Part shown: positions 22,611-35,596 of the stretch, one piece after another
How positions within the stretch are numbered: position 1 is the stretch's first letter
Layout: each line of letters starts with the position of its first letter
Assembly (NCBI GenBank): GCA_963082975.1
Contig: OY720346.1
Location: forward strand, 30,064,720 to 30,128,719
Direction: 5' to 3'
DNA: 64,000 nucleotides
Origin: Labia minor
Lineage: Eukaryota; Arthropoda; Insecta; Dermaptera; Spongiphoridae
Translations under genes and position numbers: made by a program
Notes under the pieces: model-generated
What the model saw: the letters and a program-made list of their open reading frames with translations, nothing else
Told to the model about the DNA's origin: nothing
Databases searched by the model: none

Positions 22611-24558
22611 TATAATGTATTAAAATCTCATAGTTCTTTATTAATATACTTATACTGCATCAAAAAATAGAGGTCTATTAAACGAGAAGGTTTAAAAGGG
22701 GTCGGCTTAGAAAATAGGTTGGGAATCTCTGATTTAAATTATATAAATTTTCCTTTATAAATTTATAAAAAACTATATTTTGAAGATATTATATTTTTAA
22801 TACTATTTTTAATTTTCTAACCCTTTAAAATAGGATAAATATTAAATTATTTATTAAATTATTGATTTAAATTTAATTTTGGGTATTTCTAAGTATTTTT
22901 AGATTTTAAGAATCTATTTTGGACAGTACTTTTATATGTGGTCTAATTGAATTTAAATTTTGTAAATCCTTTAAAAAAAATTGACTGACAATATATTATT
23001 ATATTAATATCTATGATCTTTTATTATTATAAGGTACAGCCTTTAATTCATACATAAATTTAATTAAATTAAATGATTGTGGAAAACTAAAATGGGCGGA
23101 AATATAAAATAAAACTCAAATAAGAATAATTACAATAATAAAAAAAAATTATGTGTTCAGAAAGTAGTTTAATAGGCGAACTCCCAATTTTAAAATAAAA
23201 AAATTAATCCAACACCTGTTTTATTGAATTTCATTTTATTATTTTTTTTTTGTAATTAATTCAACCCTCCACCCACTTGTATAATAATTAATCGTAATAT
23301 ATTATTTTCATTTTAAGTGCTCTTTAGTAATTCTAGATTAGCTATTACTTACAACAAATAAATTCTCACGTTACTCTAAATGAATTAAATACATTATACA
23401 TACATTATACATATAATTGTTTTAACAATCTTTAGGAAAATATTCCTAATTAAATAAGCATATAATCATTTGCACCATTCATATGTAATATTTGTATATA
23501 TAATTCAATTTATTAACATAAATTCATAAAACAAATATAATTATTACTTTAATAATAATAATAATAATAATAATTACATACGAACCAGTTGCACATAATT
23601 TCACTGTTATATTAAATGATCCAAAGAATTGGTTAATAGAAAAAAAATCACCAACAAAACTAAAAACCGATTACTTGTCTCTTAGTACTCACACAAATGC
23701 CTAACCTTTCAAATCAAATATCATGACATATTCATTTGTGATAAATTGTCTAATCGATCTAGATAGATTGAATCGCCTTATACGAACAATTTTATTAGTT
23801 AAACTTGTTCCAGTAAGTTTCGCTTTCTACATCAGGAATCCTCTACTAGACGAATCTATTTACTTAGAATACAAGAAGGAAGAGTCTTGATTAACACATA
23901 AACAGTGCAAATCTCTTAAATCAGGAATAAGGTTTACATTAAGATGTTCGAGTTTTGAACTAATATAGGATATACTTCTTTGTGACTTCAACAAGATGCA
24001 ACTCCATTTGAGCCATTATAATCTGGTGAAAAGTTCCAGAAATAGCAAGAGATAAAGTTCCATGGATTAATATTCAGTCAATGGAGATAGCTGTTGCACA
24101 AATATTTATACCCGAAGACAGTTTTTCAATTCAGGATGGAGTAATGAAAATCAGATGATGGGAATCAAATATAAATTATTAAGCAAAGATCCACTGTACT
24201 ACATGAAGGTCTTGAGGTTTGTATTAATTCATATTAAGAGTTAAAAAGATTTTCATAGATAAGCGAGAGTCGCCTATCTTAATTGAAATCACTATTTCTC
24301 TTTCACCAATCGATTAAAAAATTAGAAAACATGAAGATCAGACAATCAGAATTAAAATTATCTGGAAACTAATTGATAATAAATAGGTTGTCAAATATCT
24401 CCCTTTCGCCTATTTGTCTTTTGAATTTCGCGGCTATGTACAAAGCGCTAAAGAGCTCGTATCTGGCAATACTATACGTCATTTGAAAAGTCTTGACATA
24501 ACCTATGCTATGCATGATTAGTTTGGAGATTGCGTTCAACAGTTATAGACGTGTAAAC
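22611..24558. other. Spacer with an unassigned complex block
   Basis: A hAT-like end AGAGATTCCCAACC (reverse complement) lies near 22720-22732. (TAA)n runs from 23551 to 23573. From about 23640 to 24500 the DNA is clearly less AT-rich and more complex, as in old coding DNA, but no frame longer than a few dozen codons and no family motif was recognised on either strand. Confidence 0.4.
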
Positions 24559-25097
24559 ATGGAGTTCACTAACGCCGAAATTCGCGCTATTTTAAAATGT
24601 TCCTTCGTTAAAGGCAAATCCGCTAGAGAAACGTTCCGTGAGATTAATGGTGTTTTGGGTACTCTATCACATCGAACCGTGGAGGAATGGTTTCAACGAT
24701 TCAGACCCGGTGAAAACGATACCATGTTTTTGCTGTGTGTTTGGTGGGATTGGAAGGGAATCATCCGCTATGAGCTGCTCCCATATGGCCAGATGCTTAA
24801 TTCTACCATCTACTGAGAACAACTGGACTGCTTGAAGCAGGCGATCGACCAGAAATGTCAAGAATTGGCAACAGGAAGGGTGTAGTGTTCCACCAGGACA
24901 ACGCCAGACCACACACTTCGTTGATGACTCGTCAGAAGCTACAGGAGCTCGGATGGGGGGTTTTATCGCATCCACCATATAGCCCGGACATAGCGCCTAG
25001 TGATTACCACCTGTTCCTGTCAATGGCGAACGTCCTTGGAGGTGTAAAGTTGGACTCAAAAGAGGCTTGTGAAGCTAGTATAAATATATTTATATAA
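24559..25097 (+). pseudogene. mariner transposase pseudogene with internal deletion
   Basis: The frame from ATG 24559 reads an N-terminal mariner helix-turn-helix (MEFTNAEIRAILKCSFVKGK, then HRTVEEWFQRF). It then jumps straight to FLLCVWWDWKGIIRYELLPY, skipping the second half of the DNA-binding domain and the first catalytic Asp, and stops at 24816. After a shift, 24855-25097 continues with RKGVVFHQDNARPHTS (second Asp), then HPPYSPDIAPSDYHLF (third Asp), spaced 34 residues apart as in DD34D enzymes. The C-terminus is lost after SKEACEAS. The coding blocks are well preserved, but the deletion and the frame change prevent activity. Inverted repeats were not identified. Confidence 0.85.
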
Positions 25098-26817
25098 CCA
25101 TTACTTTAGTGAATCTACAGAGGCAGTTGTAACATTCAATTTTTAAAATAATTTAGAAAAGAAAGGCATGCCAAACTTCAAAGCCATCCAGAACTACGTG
25201 ATTTTGCAAATATTACTCATCATACGCAAATTCCTTTATTTTAAGTTATTTACATTTTAAATAATTAATCTTTAATTATTAAAAAAAAGAATAATTTTTT
25301 TTAATTTTTAATTGCAACCACTGTCGAAACAAGTGATTTTATCCGACTGTTTTTACTTGATACATTTATAATTTATGCAGAAAATTTGAACTCAATCAAT
25401 GTAGACGCTTGACCGTTCACTCACGCACACATAGATGGTCATAAAAATGTCAAAAAAAAGATTCATGACACGTTAAAATGTATAGAAATAATTGTAAAAT
25501 GTCAGAAATAATAGTATTAGCAATATATTGCACTCACAGCTCATTGCAAAAACAATATCAAGTTCTTGTCCATTTGAAAATGGAAATAGTTTCTTAATAT
25601 TCTTTGAGGAGTACATTTAATGTCTATCATGACGATCTTATAATTGCTAAGATTTTTTCTGTTTTTACTTGGAGTGGGGAAGGAGGAGAGAGGAAAATGG
25701 TATCCTTTCTCTTTCTCACTCTCTCCAACTCGCATATCGCACAGACCCACGAACAAGCAGCAACGGTTTTGAATTTTTTATCCAATCACACATCGAGATT
25801 AAATTTTTATTATTTAAAAAGTAGCTCTTTCGACATTCGTATTATTTCCATTGGGATTCCATTTTATCGTTATTTCCCTCTTTTTTTTTGTTTTTGTTTT
25901 TGTTTTATTACGATTATTATAAAATTATTATAATAGTTGAAGATTTTTTCTTTTCCTGTTTGATTTTTTTTTTCATAAAAATGTTCATTAGATGCTGACT
26001 AATAATTTATCTTGATTTAATATGTCATTAATATTAATTATCTATTATATTTTAATGTTTTTTTTTTATTTTTAAATCCACCTTTTGCTTTATTGAATTA
26101 ATAATAAATTTAAAATAAAAGGAAAAAATGCAAAAGAATAAATTTTAATAGAAACACAATCAATATTAAAAAAAATAAATAAATTTCAAACAATTTATAG
26201 GTCTATATATGAAATCACCAATGAAAAAAAAATAAAAATTATTTATTTATTTATTCTTTATGTATTTTTATTTCTTTTATATTTTTTGGAAAAATAATAT
26301 AATTCTAAAAATTTATATTGTAACTATCAATGTGAGTTAGTGAATTTCTAAATTGTTTTCTTAATTGTCAATAAATAAATACTTTCTTTGTTCCATAATA
26401 CTTGATAATTTTCCTTTTTTTTCTTATTTTATATTACTTGATATCTTTCATTAAGAGTAATTTTTTTGGCAATACAGTTCGTATAGTTTTATTTATGAAT
26501 ATAAAATTTTTTACTTAATTAAGACAGATTGAGCAAACTTCTGTTTTTACTTCTAAAGATAGAGGAATGTCTCATTGTTAACTAACAATAACCATAAAAA
26601 TGGTCAAATTTGACGATTCAATCATACAATATTAAAGAGATAAAAAAAGACATTTAATTATATCGTGGCATATCACGGAAAGATTGTGAAACAAAATTGT
26701 CATCAATAATACACGGATTAGTTGAATTATAAGCATTTTAGCTCGAAAATATTACAAATTTAAGATATTCATACTTTATGGAGTGTTGGACAAACTCTGA
26801 ATCGTTTGGTAAGATTC
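25098..26817. other. AT-rich spacer, no gene seen
   Basis: A small GC-richer, GA/CT-rich patch at 25665-25800 gives rise to unconvincing frames on both strands (25541-25756 minus, 25604-25933 plus). The rest is AT desert. No transposon ends found. Confidence 0.5.
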
Positions 26818-27060
26818 TATCTATCTATCTAACTCTGTGGCTGTACGGAACTTGAAAGTTCTTGGCCGCAGCAACAACACCCCTCCAAGTATTCCTATTC
26901 TGAGCCACAACCTTCCAGTCCCAATCCTCTGCAATCTCTCTCCCATCCTTTCCCACATTATCCACCCAACGTGTCCTTGGTCTTCCAAGTGGAGGTTTCC
27001 CACTCGGTCTCCCTACCAATATATTTTTCGCCATTCTATCTTCTCCCATTCTAGCCACGA
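26818..27060 (-). pseudogene. LINE ORF2 C-terminal fragment
   Basis: The minus strand from 27058 encodes MARMGEDRMAKNILVGRPSG, then KPPLGRPRTRWVDNVGKDGR and NTWRGVVAAAKNFQVPYSH, the conserved C-terminal tail of an RTE-like LINE polyprotein, open over 77 codons. The 3' end has TAGATAGATAGATA (plus strand CTATCTATCTATCT, 26818-26829), a microsatellite tail like that at 181-192. It is 5'-truncated just upstream of the GHVARMGE motif. Same family as 1-190 and 60246-60590, and better preserved. Confidence 0.8.
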
Positions 27061-28247
27061 TTTGAGGTCTAGCACTGTCTTGTTGAATAAAAATCTTTTT
27101 ACTCCGTTCTATTTGATTTTCAGTCCACTTAAATATAGTACTTTTTCAATCACACACATTTTTTTTTGAGTAAACTATCAAGTAATTTAGGAATTTTTTG
27201 ACTTTAATTAATGGTTATATTTCATGTAAATTGTTTTTTTATAGAAATATGATCAATTAATTAATAATCATAATGACACTCATAAGAAAACAATATTGAG
27301 ATAGAGCAATACATTTATGATAAGAGATGGACAATAAAACAAAATCTATCAAGTATTATGCGGCAGAGAGAATAAAAGATATTACTGTATTGATGAATAA
27401 ATCAATAAAATTTGAAATTTATTTTTTATTGATAAATTTGTGATTGAGAAATTGAATATGAAAAAAATATGAAATAAATCTTAGATTATATGTTTATGTA
27501 TGTTTATCCTATAGGGCATAGAGAAATGCAATAGGCAGCTGCCTATCAACAACCTCTCTATTCGAAATTTAATATAAATAGACCTTTAATTAAATTAGAG
27601 ATGTAATTTCCTGCGTCACTAATTCAATTAATATCACTTTATATAATAGCTTAGTTTAAACTGACTAATCTTTCATAATATATGCAATAAAAATATTTGA
27701 TGTAAAGATATGACTAGAGAATTATCCTAATTGAATTAATATCAATTTCTACATTAGCTTAGAGCTATAAGCTACTAGGGCAAGGGATGGATGGACATGG
27801 GTGGCATGCCCCTGTGAGGCGTTGCCTTTAATTGTCCTAAGTTTGATTGCATTTTATTTTGGGACTCTAATTGAACCTAGCACGGACTTTGAAACATACA
27901 ACACAAGTCAAGTCTTGTCTGATTAAATTTAGTAAAAAGTTTCAAATTAATATGATAAAATCAACACTTTATAATTAAATTTCCAACCAAATGAAACTAA
28001 ACATAATGTTTAAAAAAAAATGATTTCATTATTTATAACTTTTAATAACAAAATAAATTAAAAAAAATTAATTATATCTTACATATATTATTTTAATTTT
28101 ATTATTTAGTGATTTATTCTCAAAAATAAATAAATTGATAAATATATTTCTTTATATTTAATGATTCCAATATGTATGCATCTATATACATTTGGGAATG
28201 GGTGTATATCTATAGTCCTGAAATATTCGAAATTTTAAAAATTATGC

Positions 28248-28288
<41 letters not shown>

Positions 28289-28555
28289 ATTGAACAAACA
28301 AAAATAATAATAATAATCAAAAATGTGAGAGAGAGGGAAAGATACATGAAATAATTTAAATAGCGAATTTGAAATTAGATCCAATTATTTTATTTCGATC
28401 AATCATTAGCATTTTATAATGAAACTACATTAAATGATATAACCATGGATATAAAATATTTATTATTTGCATCATTATTTGATTTCAAATTTAAAAAAGC
28501 ACATTTTGAAATAATATAAAAACTAAAAATTTAAATTAATTTTTTTTTTCTTTTT
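27061..28555. other. AT-rich spacer, no gene seen
   Basis: Contains a 16-bp perfect palindrome ATAGGCAGCTGCCTAT (27531-27546), a more complex patch at 27760-27910 without recognised content, and (TA)n at 28253-28284. Confidence 0.5.
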
Positions 28556-28755
28556 ATTATAACGTTTTTCTTAATTTCACTTGGCGTCTGTCTCTCTGTC
28601 TGTCTGTTCGCTCTTTTGACAAATTGAAATCGATTTTTCATCGACTTTTTATTGAGATAGACTTTTGAAAATTTGTATAGATATTTCAATGGATCCCTAG
28701 AAGGTATAGAAGAAATATAATTGAATTATAATTAATTAATTGTAATTAATTAGCG
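28556..28755 (-). repeat. Short interspersed repeat family 3, copy 2
   Basis: Reverse-complement copy of 22420-22610. The GACA microsatellite is longer here (plus strand GTCTGTCTCTCTGTCTGTCTG). Similarity fades in the AT-rich part near 28750. Confidence 0.7.
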
Positions 28756-29162
28756 ATTAATTACTTTTAGTAACTAACTCCTTTTGTATTGCTCCGATTA
28801 ATTTTTTTTCAACGGATTTTGAAACATAAATATTGATTTCAGGATAGATTTTCATTTTGAACGTATTTAAAAATATTTCATAGCATGAAAATTGATGATG
28901 AATTCTTATTAATATGTTGTATCGCCAATGAGGAGGAGTTTCTTCCCCTCAGATGGTATAGAGAAAATATCTTTTTTTTTATACATTGTATATGTCACCG
29001 ATAGAAAGGAAACAAACAAAACTTATAGAAAAATTATTTTATTCTTTTTAGTCCATTGGAAAAACGTTATTTTATAAAAATTTTTTATATTTATATTATT
29101 ATTCTTTTAAACTTATTCAGTAAGGAAGCATTCTTTACCTGTTCTGTAGAATGTAGACAATA
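28756..29162. other. AT-rich spacer, no gene seen
   Basis: A short complex phrase at 28920-28965 (GCCAATGAGGAGGAGTTTC) has no partner in the window. Otherwise AT-rich. Confidence 0.45.
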
Positions 29163-29335
29163 AATCCAGCAGATATTCCTATACTAAATAATATTCTTGT
29201 TGCTATTTAGGCAGATGATACTGCTCTACTTATTACTAGTAATGAACCAGAATCAGCTTAAACGAGGCGCCAAAATCAATTAATAAACACTTTACAAAAA
29301 TAGTTCTTCGTGTGAAGAATTCAGAATGTCTTATT
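29163..29335 (+). pseudogene. Jockey-like reverse transcriptase fragment
   Basis: The plus-strand frame from 29163 reads NPADIPILNNILVAI, stop, ADDTALLITSNEPESA, stop, TRRQNQLINTLQK. This is the RT active-site region: the (F/Y)ADD box with its first residue mutated to a stop, and the following TALL motif. The next block FFV.RIQNV fits the W-type motif after it. Three or more in-frame stops make it dead. It is only about 57 residues of a normal RT. Confidence 0.75.
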
Positions 29336-32300
29336 AAGTACTATATATTTTTTCTCGAACTCTCAAATAAATAGATACTCAATTATAATTTATAACATAT
29401 AAATATTTGTTTAAAAAAATATTAATGATAATTAAAATTATTTATTAAAAAATATATATATAAAAAAAAGAAACAATAAAAATAAAATTATAATTAAAAA
29501 AAAATATTAATTATATTATTTTATCTAATTTATTTAAAGTAAATTGAAATAATTAAATAAATAATTTTTACTAATTATAATCAATAGTAATTTTTAGGAT
29601 TTGCTTTATTTATTTTTAAATTATTATTAATTTAGGAAAATTTATTTATTCAATTTAAGAAAGCTAACATTCTAAGATTCATATTAGATCGACAAGAGTT
29701 AATATAAATTTTATAGTATTTATTAGCTTTAATAGAAGGTAAAATATTTTAGTAAATTGAGGTAAATTAAAACGAATATTAATAGATATTAAGAAATAGA
29801 TTGATCTAATTTGATATATGAAATTAGAATTAAAGATTATTGTTTCCATATTTGAAATACAATAAAAAGAAATATATTAATTATTGATTATTAATTAACT
29901 GTGACATGTATATATATATATATATAGTATTCTAGTCAATCTACTATAAAGGGTATTTAGTTTTTTTATTTATGGTCTTTAACGAGTTCAGCAACTTTAT
30001 ATTATTTATATAATATTAGAAGAGAAAGAAATATAAAAAATAAAATACTGTTCCATTTTAAGAATGTCTTATGTAGATAAATTATATATTCACTACGACT
30101 AAATTGGAGGACATAAATTCAGTTTAAATGAATGCAGACTTAATTAATAATAAATATAATTATTATGCAAGATCAGAAGTTGCAAAAGTTTTCGTAAAAT
30201 CTAAGTTATTTTAAAACAGTAATTCAGAATTCAAAAGAGTTTTAAAAGGAATAAGTCCATTTAAGATAAAAATGGAAAGAAAAGTACTAAAACGTCAACG
30301 AGGGTGAGAGGGGAAGACGTTGAAGATGGTTATATTTTTAGCTATTATACAACTAATCTCGTTCAAGACTTCCGTCTTTAAAATTAAATTAATAATCGTA
30401 TAATATTCGGGCAAGCAATACTATATTAAAAAATAATAAATAAATTCATATTTCTGGTTTTCTCCATTTAAGATAATTTAATTTTTTATATTATAATATT
30501 TTATTTAAATATATATTTCGTTGATATATTAATATTATTTTTATTTCGAGTTAAAATTAAATGTTTGGGCAGTTATTTATCGGACTGAAGAATAATAAAT
30601 TAAACTAACTTTGTAGTAATTATATAATATTCCAAAAATGGTAATCTCGATTGAAATTTGTATTCATTTACACCTGTTTTTATTATTGAATGATAAAAAA
30701 ATGAATTTTTCACAATTTTTTTTTCATACAAACATTATACATATGTATATATATTAAATACAATTGAGTGTTAATATTTATTATATTCACTTGTTGAATG
30801 TATGTATTATATTTATTTATTTATTTTATTGATTTATTAAATTAAATGACTAAAATGAATTTTTCCTCTCAATTTATAAAAAAAAAATTCACAATTTAAT
30901 TAAAAAAAATAAAATAATAAAATAAAATAAAATCGTAATTGAAATGATTTTATTAACTAAATAAATTAACGCCTTTTTATATTTACTTTTTTTCTATTAC
31001 AATTATTTTGTTTCTTTATCCAGATTAAATTAAAAGTTTATTTAATAATTTAAGTTGATATTGATAAATATAAATAAATAAGAGTATTTTATGCATTAAT
31101 TTTCCAATCAAAACATTTGATTGCGAATAATTCTTGATATTTAAAATGTATTTTAAACATCAATCTTATTAAATTTTATCTATATCTTAATATGATGCAG
31201 TTAAGAACTTTTGAATTCAGTAGACCTTGTGATAAAGAGGTTTTATTACAAAGTTAATTTTCAATGTATATAAAGTCTAATTTTGAGAAGTTATTTATGG
31301 TTTGTTATTTTAAATACAAGATGTTTAACACTTAATACTTAAAAGTAATTATTATTATTTATATTAAATTATTATTTAACTGTAGTAATGAAAACACGGA
31401 AGTATATTAATTACAATTTGTTAATAAATCGAAGAATACTTTTTTTTAGAAAATATTAAAATTATTATATAAATAATAATGAAATGAAACTCATTTGAAA
31501 TAATTGAAAGAGTAGAAGTCTTTAGACTATATTAGTTGAAAGTTTTTGGTTGGGGGGAATCGCGAAATAATATTGAAAAATAAAAATTTAATTACTTTTA
31601 AGTAATAGTAATTTTAAAAGGTTAATTTTTATAATTGATATTACTTCATGAAATATTATAAATATTGAAAAAACCTTTTATATTAACTCCACTTGTTTAT
31701 TAATGAATTTGAAGTTGTTTTTTACACTTGGTCTTAAAGTTGGTGGAATTTACAAAAATAAAGAAGCAATGAGAAAATATGCCTTTGATATTGAAAAAAG
31801 GATCAAGCGATTTTCACATCACTGACTCGCTTCTTCATTTACTCATTAAATAATTTCCACTTGATTCTTTTCAACCACATTCCTTTTCATATATATAGGT
31901 ATCTATCCCTCCATTTATAAATAAAACAATATAAATAGAAGAGAAGAAATTAGAATACTTAAAAAGAAAAGAGAATTACGAATTTACATACTAAGTTTAG
32001 TAAATTTTTTTCTTCTTCATTTTAAAAATAAACTAAAATAAGAGTTTTGATATCTATCTTCTTCTTTTTATTATTTTATTATGTTGTTATTATTATCTTA
32101 TTAGATGAAAATTTAACTCAGAAAAAACTATGAGAAAGTAATGTAATAATGTTAATAAACAAGTAATTGAAATTGATTATTTATATATAAAAAATTCGAT
32201 TAAATTATTATGTCTACATATTTAAAATCAAATATTGTTAATATCTGTTTAACAAGAATTAAAAAGAAAATAAAAAAAAATTATAATTAATAATAGTGAT

Positions 32301-32378
32301 TTTCATTAAAAAATATTTTATCAACAAAAAATAAAATATTTAAATATCCATGTGATAATAAGATTGTATTTATAATAT
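29336..32378. other. AT-rich desert, no gene seen
   Basis: Three kilobases of very AT-rich DNA with a TA run at 29906-29926 and a slightly more complex phrase at 30290-30370. No frame, TIR, tRNA or repeat match found. Confidence 0.6.
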
Positions 32379-33011
32379 AATAAGTTGACCTGTGGCCAGG
32401 TCCGAACCGACCGACGGTTTGAAATAAATTAATTTCCAGCTACAGAAACAATTTCAAATAATTTTCATATATCTATTAATGTAATAAAAAACAGATATGG
32501 ATACATAAATAATAAATATAAACATTTTTAATTTTATTTTATTTATAATATATATGCAAGACCAGGCTGTGACGTCATGAATGGCTGGATGACGTCATAT
32601 AATTTTAAATCAAGAAAAAACTAATAAATATGATTTTTCTCGAGTATAAAACCAATACAAAGTGCATGATTCGTGGTGATATATAAAAAAATCTCCTTTG
32701 GTGTGAAAATAACCCTTTCCTTCCTATCGTCGATCGCTAATACTACCACTTCCGGTTTCCGGAATTGCACCAAAAGTTGATCAATTCATCCCACTGATGC
32801 ATTAAGTAAATATACCAAATTTCATCAAAATCGGTTGAGCCGTTCAGGCTGTACACATCTATACGGACGGACAGACGGACGGACAGACATCATGCTAAAA
32901 ATACTTTTTTCTGTTTAGAAAATGCATGATTCGTGGAGATATGTAAAAATCTCCACATGTGAAATTTGGTGTGAAAACAATACCTCCCTTACTATCGTCG
33001 GTCGGTAAAAA
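32379..33011 (-). mobile_element. Helentron-like (HINE) element, family 1, copy 2
   Basis: Same boundaries as copy 3: on the minus strand it starts TTTTTACCGACCGACGATAG (about 33011) and ends with hairpin GACCTG/CAGGTC then AACTTATT at 32379. The core has CCAAATTTCATCAAAATCGG, a GGAC/GACA microsatellite (about 32863-32888) and two direct copies of the 90-base block; the first has lost about ten bases (CATGTGAAAT) compared with copy 3. No coding. Confidence 0.7.
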
Positions 33012-33041
33012 TGCAACAATGTATAAAATATATGTTAAGTA

Positions 33042-33890
33042 AAGGGTCTTTCAACAAGGACGGGTCGATGATAAAATTGAATAAAACAAGATGTGTGTGA
33101 GATATTAACGAAATTTATTTTTTATTTGAAAGGGCCATTTATGCCATTGTGAATGGAATATGACATCGTCCAAATGTCCGCCGCGGCTTCGTATGGTGCC
33201 ACGAATCCGAGAAGCTCAATTTTTAATGACTCTGCTGCATAGATCCGGCTGTATCTGAGCGATGGCCTGCGTTATGTTGGCTTTTAGGGCAACAGACGAT
33301 TGTGGCTTATTGGTATAGACCTGCGACTTCAGAAAACCCCACAAGAAAAAGTCTAGCGGAGTCAAATCACACGATCTTGGTGGCCAATTCACGTCACCTC
33401 TGCGAGAGATAACCCTACCCTCAAACCGTTCATGCAGAATGTCCATTGTGTTGTTCGCTGTGTCAGTTAGATCTTGTACGGACCCAGGCCCAAACGCAAA
33501 ATTCTTCAAGTGGAAGTCTGCGAAAGGCCGAGTTCTTGTCTGCCTCGGAGTCTCCTGAGCACTCTCACATACAGCGGCGATGTTCTGGGCCGATCTGGCG
33601 TTCCTTTGACGTAAAGGTGTTGATTTGTTGTTTACTGAACCGGTCGTCTCAAATTTGCTCACTGAAGGACCACTGCGAAAAATGGGCGCAATGCGCGCAA
33701 CGTTCGCACTAACGAACACTCATTTTAATAATAAATTCTTATCATTTGCACATGCTGCTCAACTGTGTAACTTGCCATGATGATTTGGCATCGGTGACTG
33801 AATCAGAAAAAACAGATTTGACAGATGTTGCCAAAACAAAATGGCCGCTACAGATTATTAACATCGACCCGTCCTTGTTGAAAGACCCTG
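33042..33890 (-). mobile_element. TA-flanked DNA transposon, internally deleted
   Basis: Inverted repeats of 28 bases, identical in both ends (AGGGTCTTTCAACAAGGACG, then GGTCGATG), are flanked by TA (33040-33041 and 33891-33892). The element is 849 bp and carries one open minus-strand frame (33216-33719). The terminal repeats and TA duplication are those of the Tc1/mariner superfamily. The near-identical ends suggest fairly recent activity. It lies 30 bases from Helentron-like copy 2. Confidence 0.8.
33216..33719 (-). pseudogene. Transposase with DUF4817-like N-terminus, internally deleted
   Basis: The 167-codon open frame reads FETTGSVNNKSTPLRQRNAR and NIAAVCESAQETPRQTRTR, resembling the DUF4817 helix-turn-helix region of insect and crustacean transposases. 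It then passes FHLKNFAFGPG to WPPRSCDLTPLDFFLWGFLK, followed by SQVYTNKPQSSVALKANI and QPDLCSRVIKN, the final part of the DDE domain with its last acidic motif. The segment with the first two catalytic Asp residues is missing, about half of a usual 340-residue transposase. No good ATG starts this frame; an ATG at 33722 lies in another frame that stops at once, so an N-terminal frameshift is likely. It cannot be an active transposase. Confidence 0.75.
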
Positions 33891-33892
33891 TA

Positions 33893-34776
33893 TTATACAA
33901 ATATCTGGTAATAAGAATAGCTTGAATATAATATGTGATGTTAAATTTGATATTAAACTCTAGAATTTTTCTAAAATAGAAATTTTAAATCATTAAAAAA
34001 ACTTTCAAAAGTTAAACGTTGTTTTAACATAGTTGTTTAATAATATATATTTTATATGAAATTCCCTAATTGGTTTGGTATTTTCAAATATAAGGTACCT
34101 AACTCAATCTATTGGAGATAGCTAAAAATAGCTTTGTTAAATACTCTTATATAATAAATTTAAATTATATATATTTCCCATTTGTATTAATTGATTATAG
34201 GATTATTTATTGTATGTGTGTGGAGTTTCCAATTACCGATCAATAATCTGAAATGGAAATGCTTTAAAATGTCTTCTGGTTATATATTATAAGCTCCTTT
34301 AGCAAAGTATAGAATAATTTATATGTAGTAGATTTCCACCATGCAAATGTAAGACTTACCATTACTTATATTTTCATAATATATTTAGATGCCGATTTCA
34401 TTCCTCTATTCCTACGGAAATTCAACTCTTGAATAATCAATTGGACTTAGGGGGGAGATAATCAATGAATAGGTGTTTAAGGTCTATCTCATTCCAATTT
34501 GTTCCCTTAATCAATTTCCTAATAACTAATACTATTATTATTTTCGATGTGCATATTAAATTATTAAATTAATCAATAAATACTATCTTAAAGTTAGATA
34601 AAATAATTAATAGAGAATAAACAGTATCAAATGTGTTTTCATCATCAACAGTTTTGATAATTTAACTTTTTATTTTCATCTTGGCATTATCGATTTAAAA
34701 TATTGTGTTTTTAATATATTTACTGTATACTTTTATCAAAATTTAATCAATTTTATAATCGATATAAAAACTTTTG
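33893..34776. other. AT-rich spacer, no gene seen
   Basis: Ordinary AT-rich DNA, a little more complex at 34200-34480, with no frames or repeats recognised. Confidence 0.5.
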
Positions 34777-35188
34777 TCTTGAATTAATTAGTTTATGTTA
34801 ACAAGCCACTTAAAATAAAGTATTTCAAGTTTTTACTAATGTAAAAGAATAAAAAATATAAAATAGATATTTGAAAAAAACCTCTGAAGGTCTATTTATA
34901 CAAATATAGATATTTCAAAAAAAAAAATATTAGATATCAGGAAGACTTCAAAACGTGAATTTTTTTTAAGTAAATTATAATTAAATCTTGAATTAATTAG
35001 TTTATGTTAACAAGCCACTTCAAATAAAGTATTTCAAGTTTACTAATGTAAAAGAATAAAAAATATAAAATAGATATTTGAAAAAACCTCTAAAGGTCTA
35101 TTTATACAAATATAGATATTTCAAAAAAAATATTAGATATCAGGAAGACTTCAAAACGTGAATTTTTTTTAAGTAAATTATAATTAAA
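34777..35188. repeat. Tandem duplication, about 209-bp unit
   Basis: TCTTGAATTAATTAGTTTAT starts both copies: 34777-34985 and 34986-35188. They stay aligned to the shared end TAATTAAA, with only single-base changes and length changes in homopolymers. There is no terminal structure, so a local tandem duplication is the simplest reading. Confidence 0.9.
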
Positions 35189-35558
35189 GAAGAAGAAATG
35201 GTTGATAGAGTTATTGCAGAGTGAGAAAAGAGTTCATTGCTTAAAGTAGAGAGAAAGAGAGAGATGGACCACCTCAGAGCTCATTATATTTCGATATTAA
35301 CTGAACATTGGCAAGAGATTGAAGCACGTAAGATGACATCGTCATCTTCTTCACGATTTGCAGGAGAGAGAGAGAGAGAGAAAGAAACGGAGGAAATGAA
35401 AAAGAAATTAAAGGAACATTATTGGCATCAACCTTCAACATCACCACCCAACCTACACCTCCACCTTCAAATCCCACCATCCAAACGCCCTCTCACTCAC
35501 TTGATTATTTAATGCATAATTCTCTTAATTATAAATTATTATTATTATATTCATGTCT

Positions 35559-35596
<38 letters not shown>

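Noticed and set aside
28172..28354. 60-codon Ile/Tyr-rich frame
   Set aside because: Translation of a (TA)n tract.
35237..35512. 91-codon Glu/Arg-rich frame as a coiled-coil protein
   Set aside because: Its charge pattern comes from a (GA)n microsatellite, and the opposite strand is open too.
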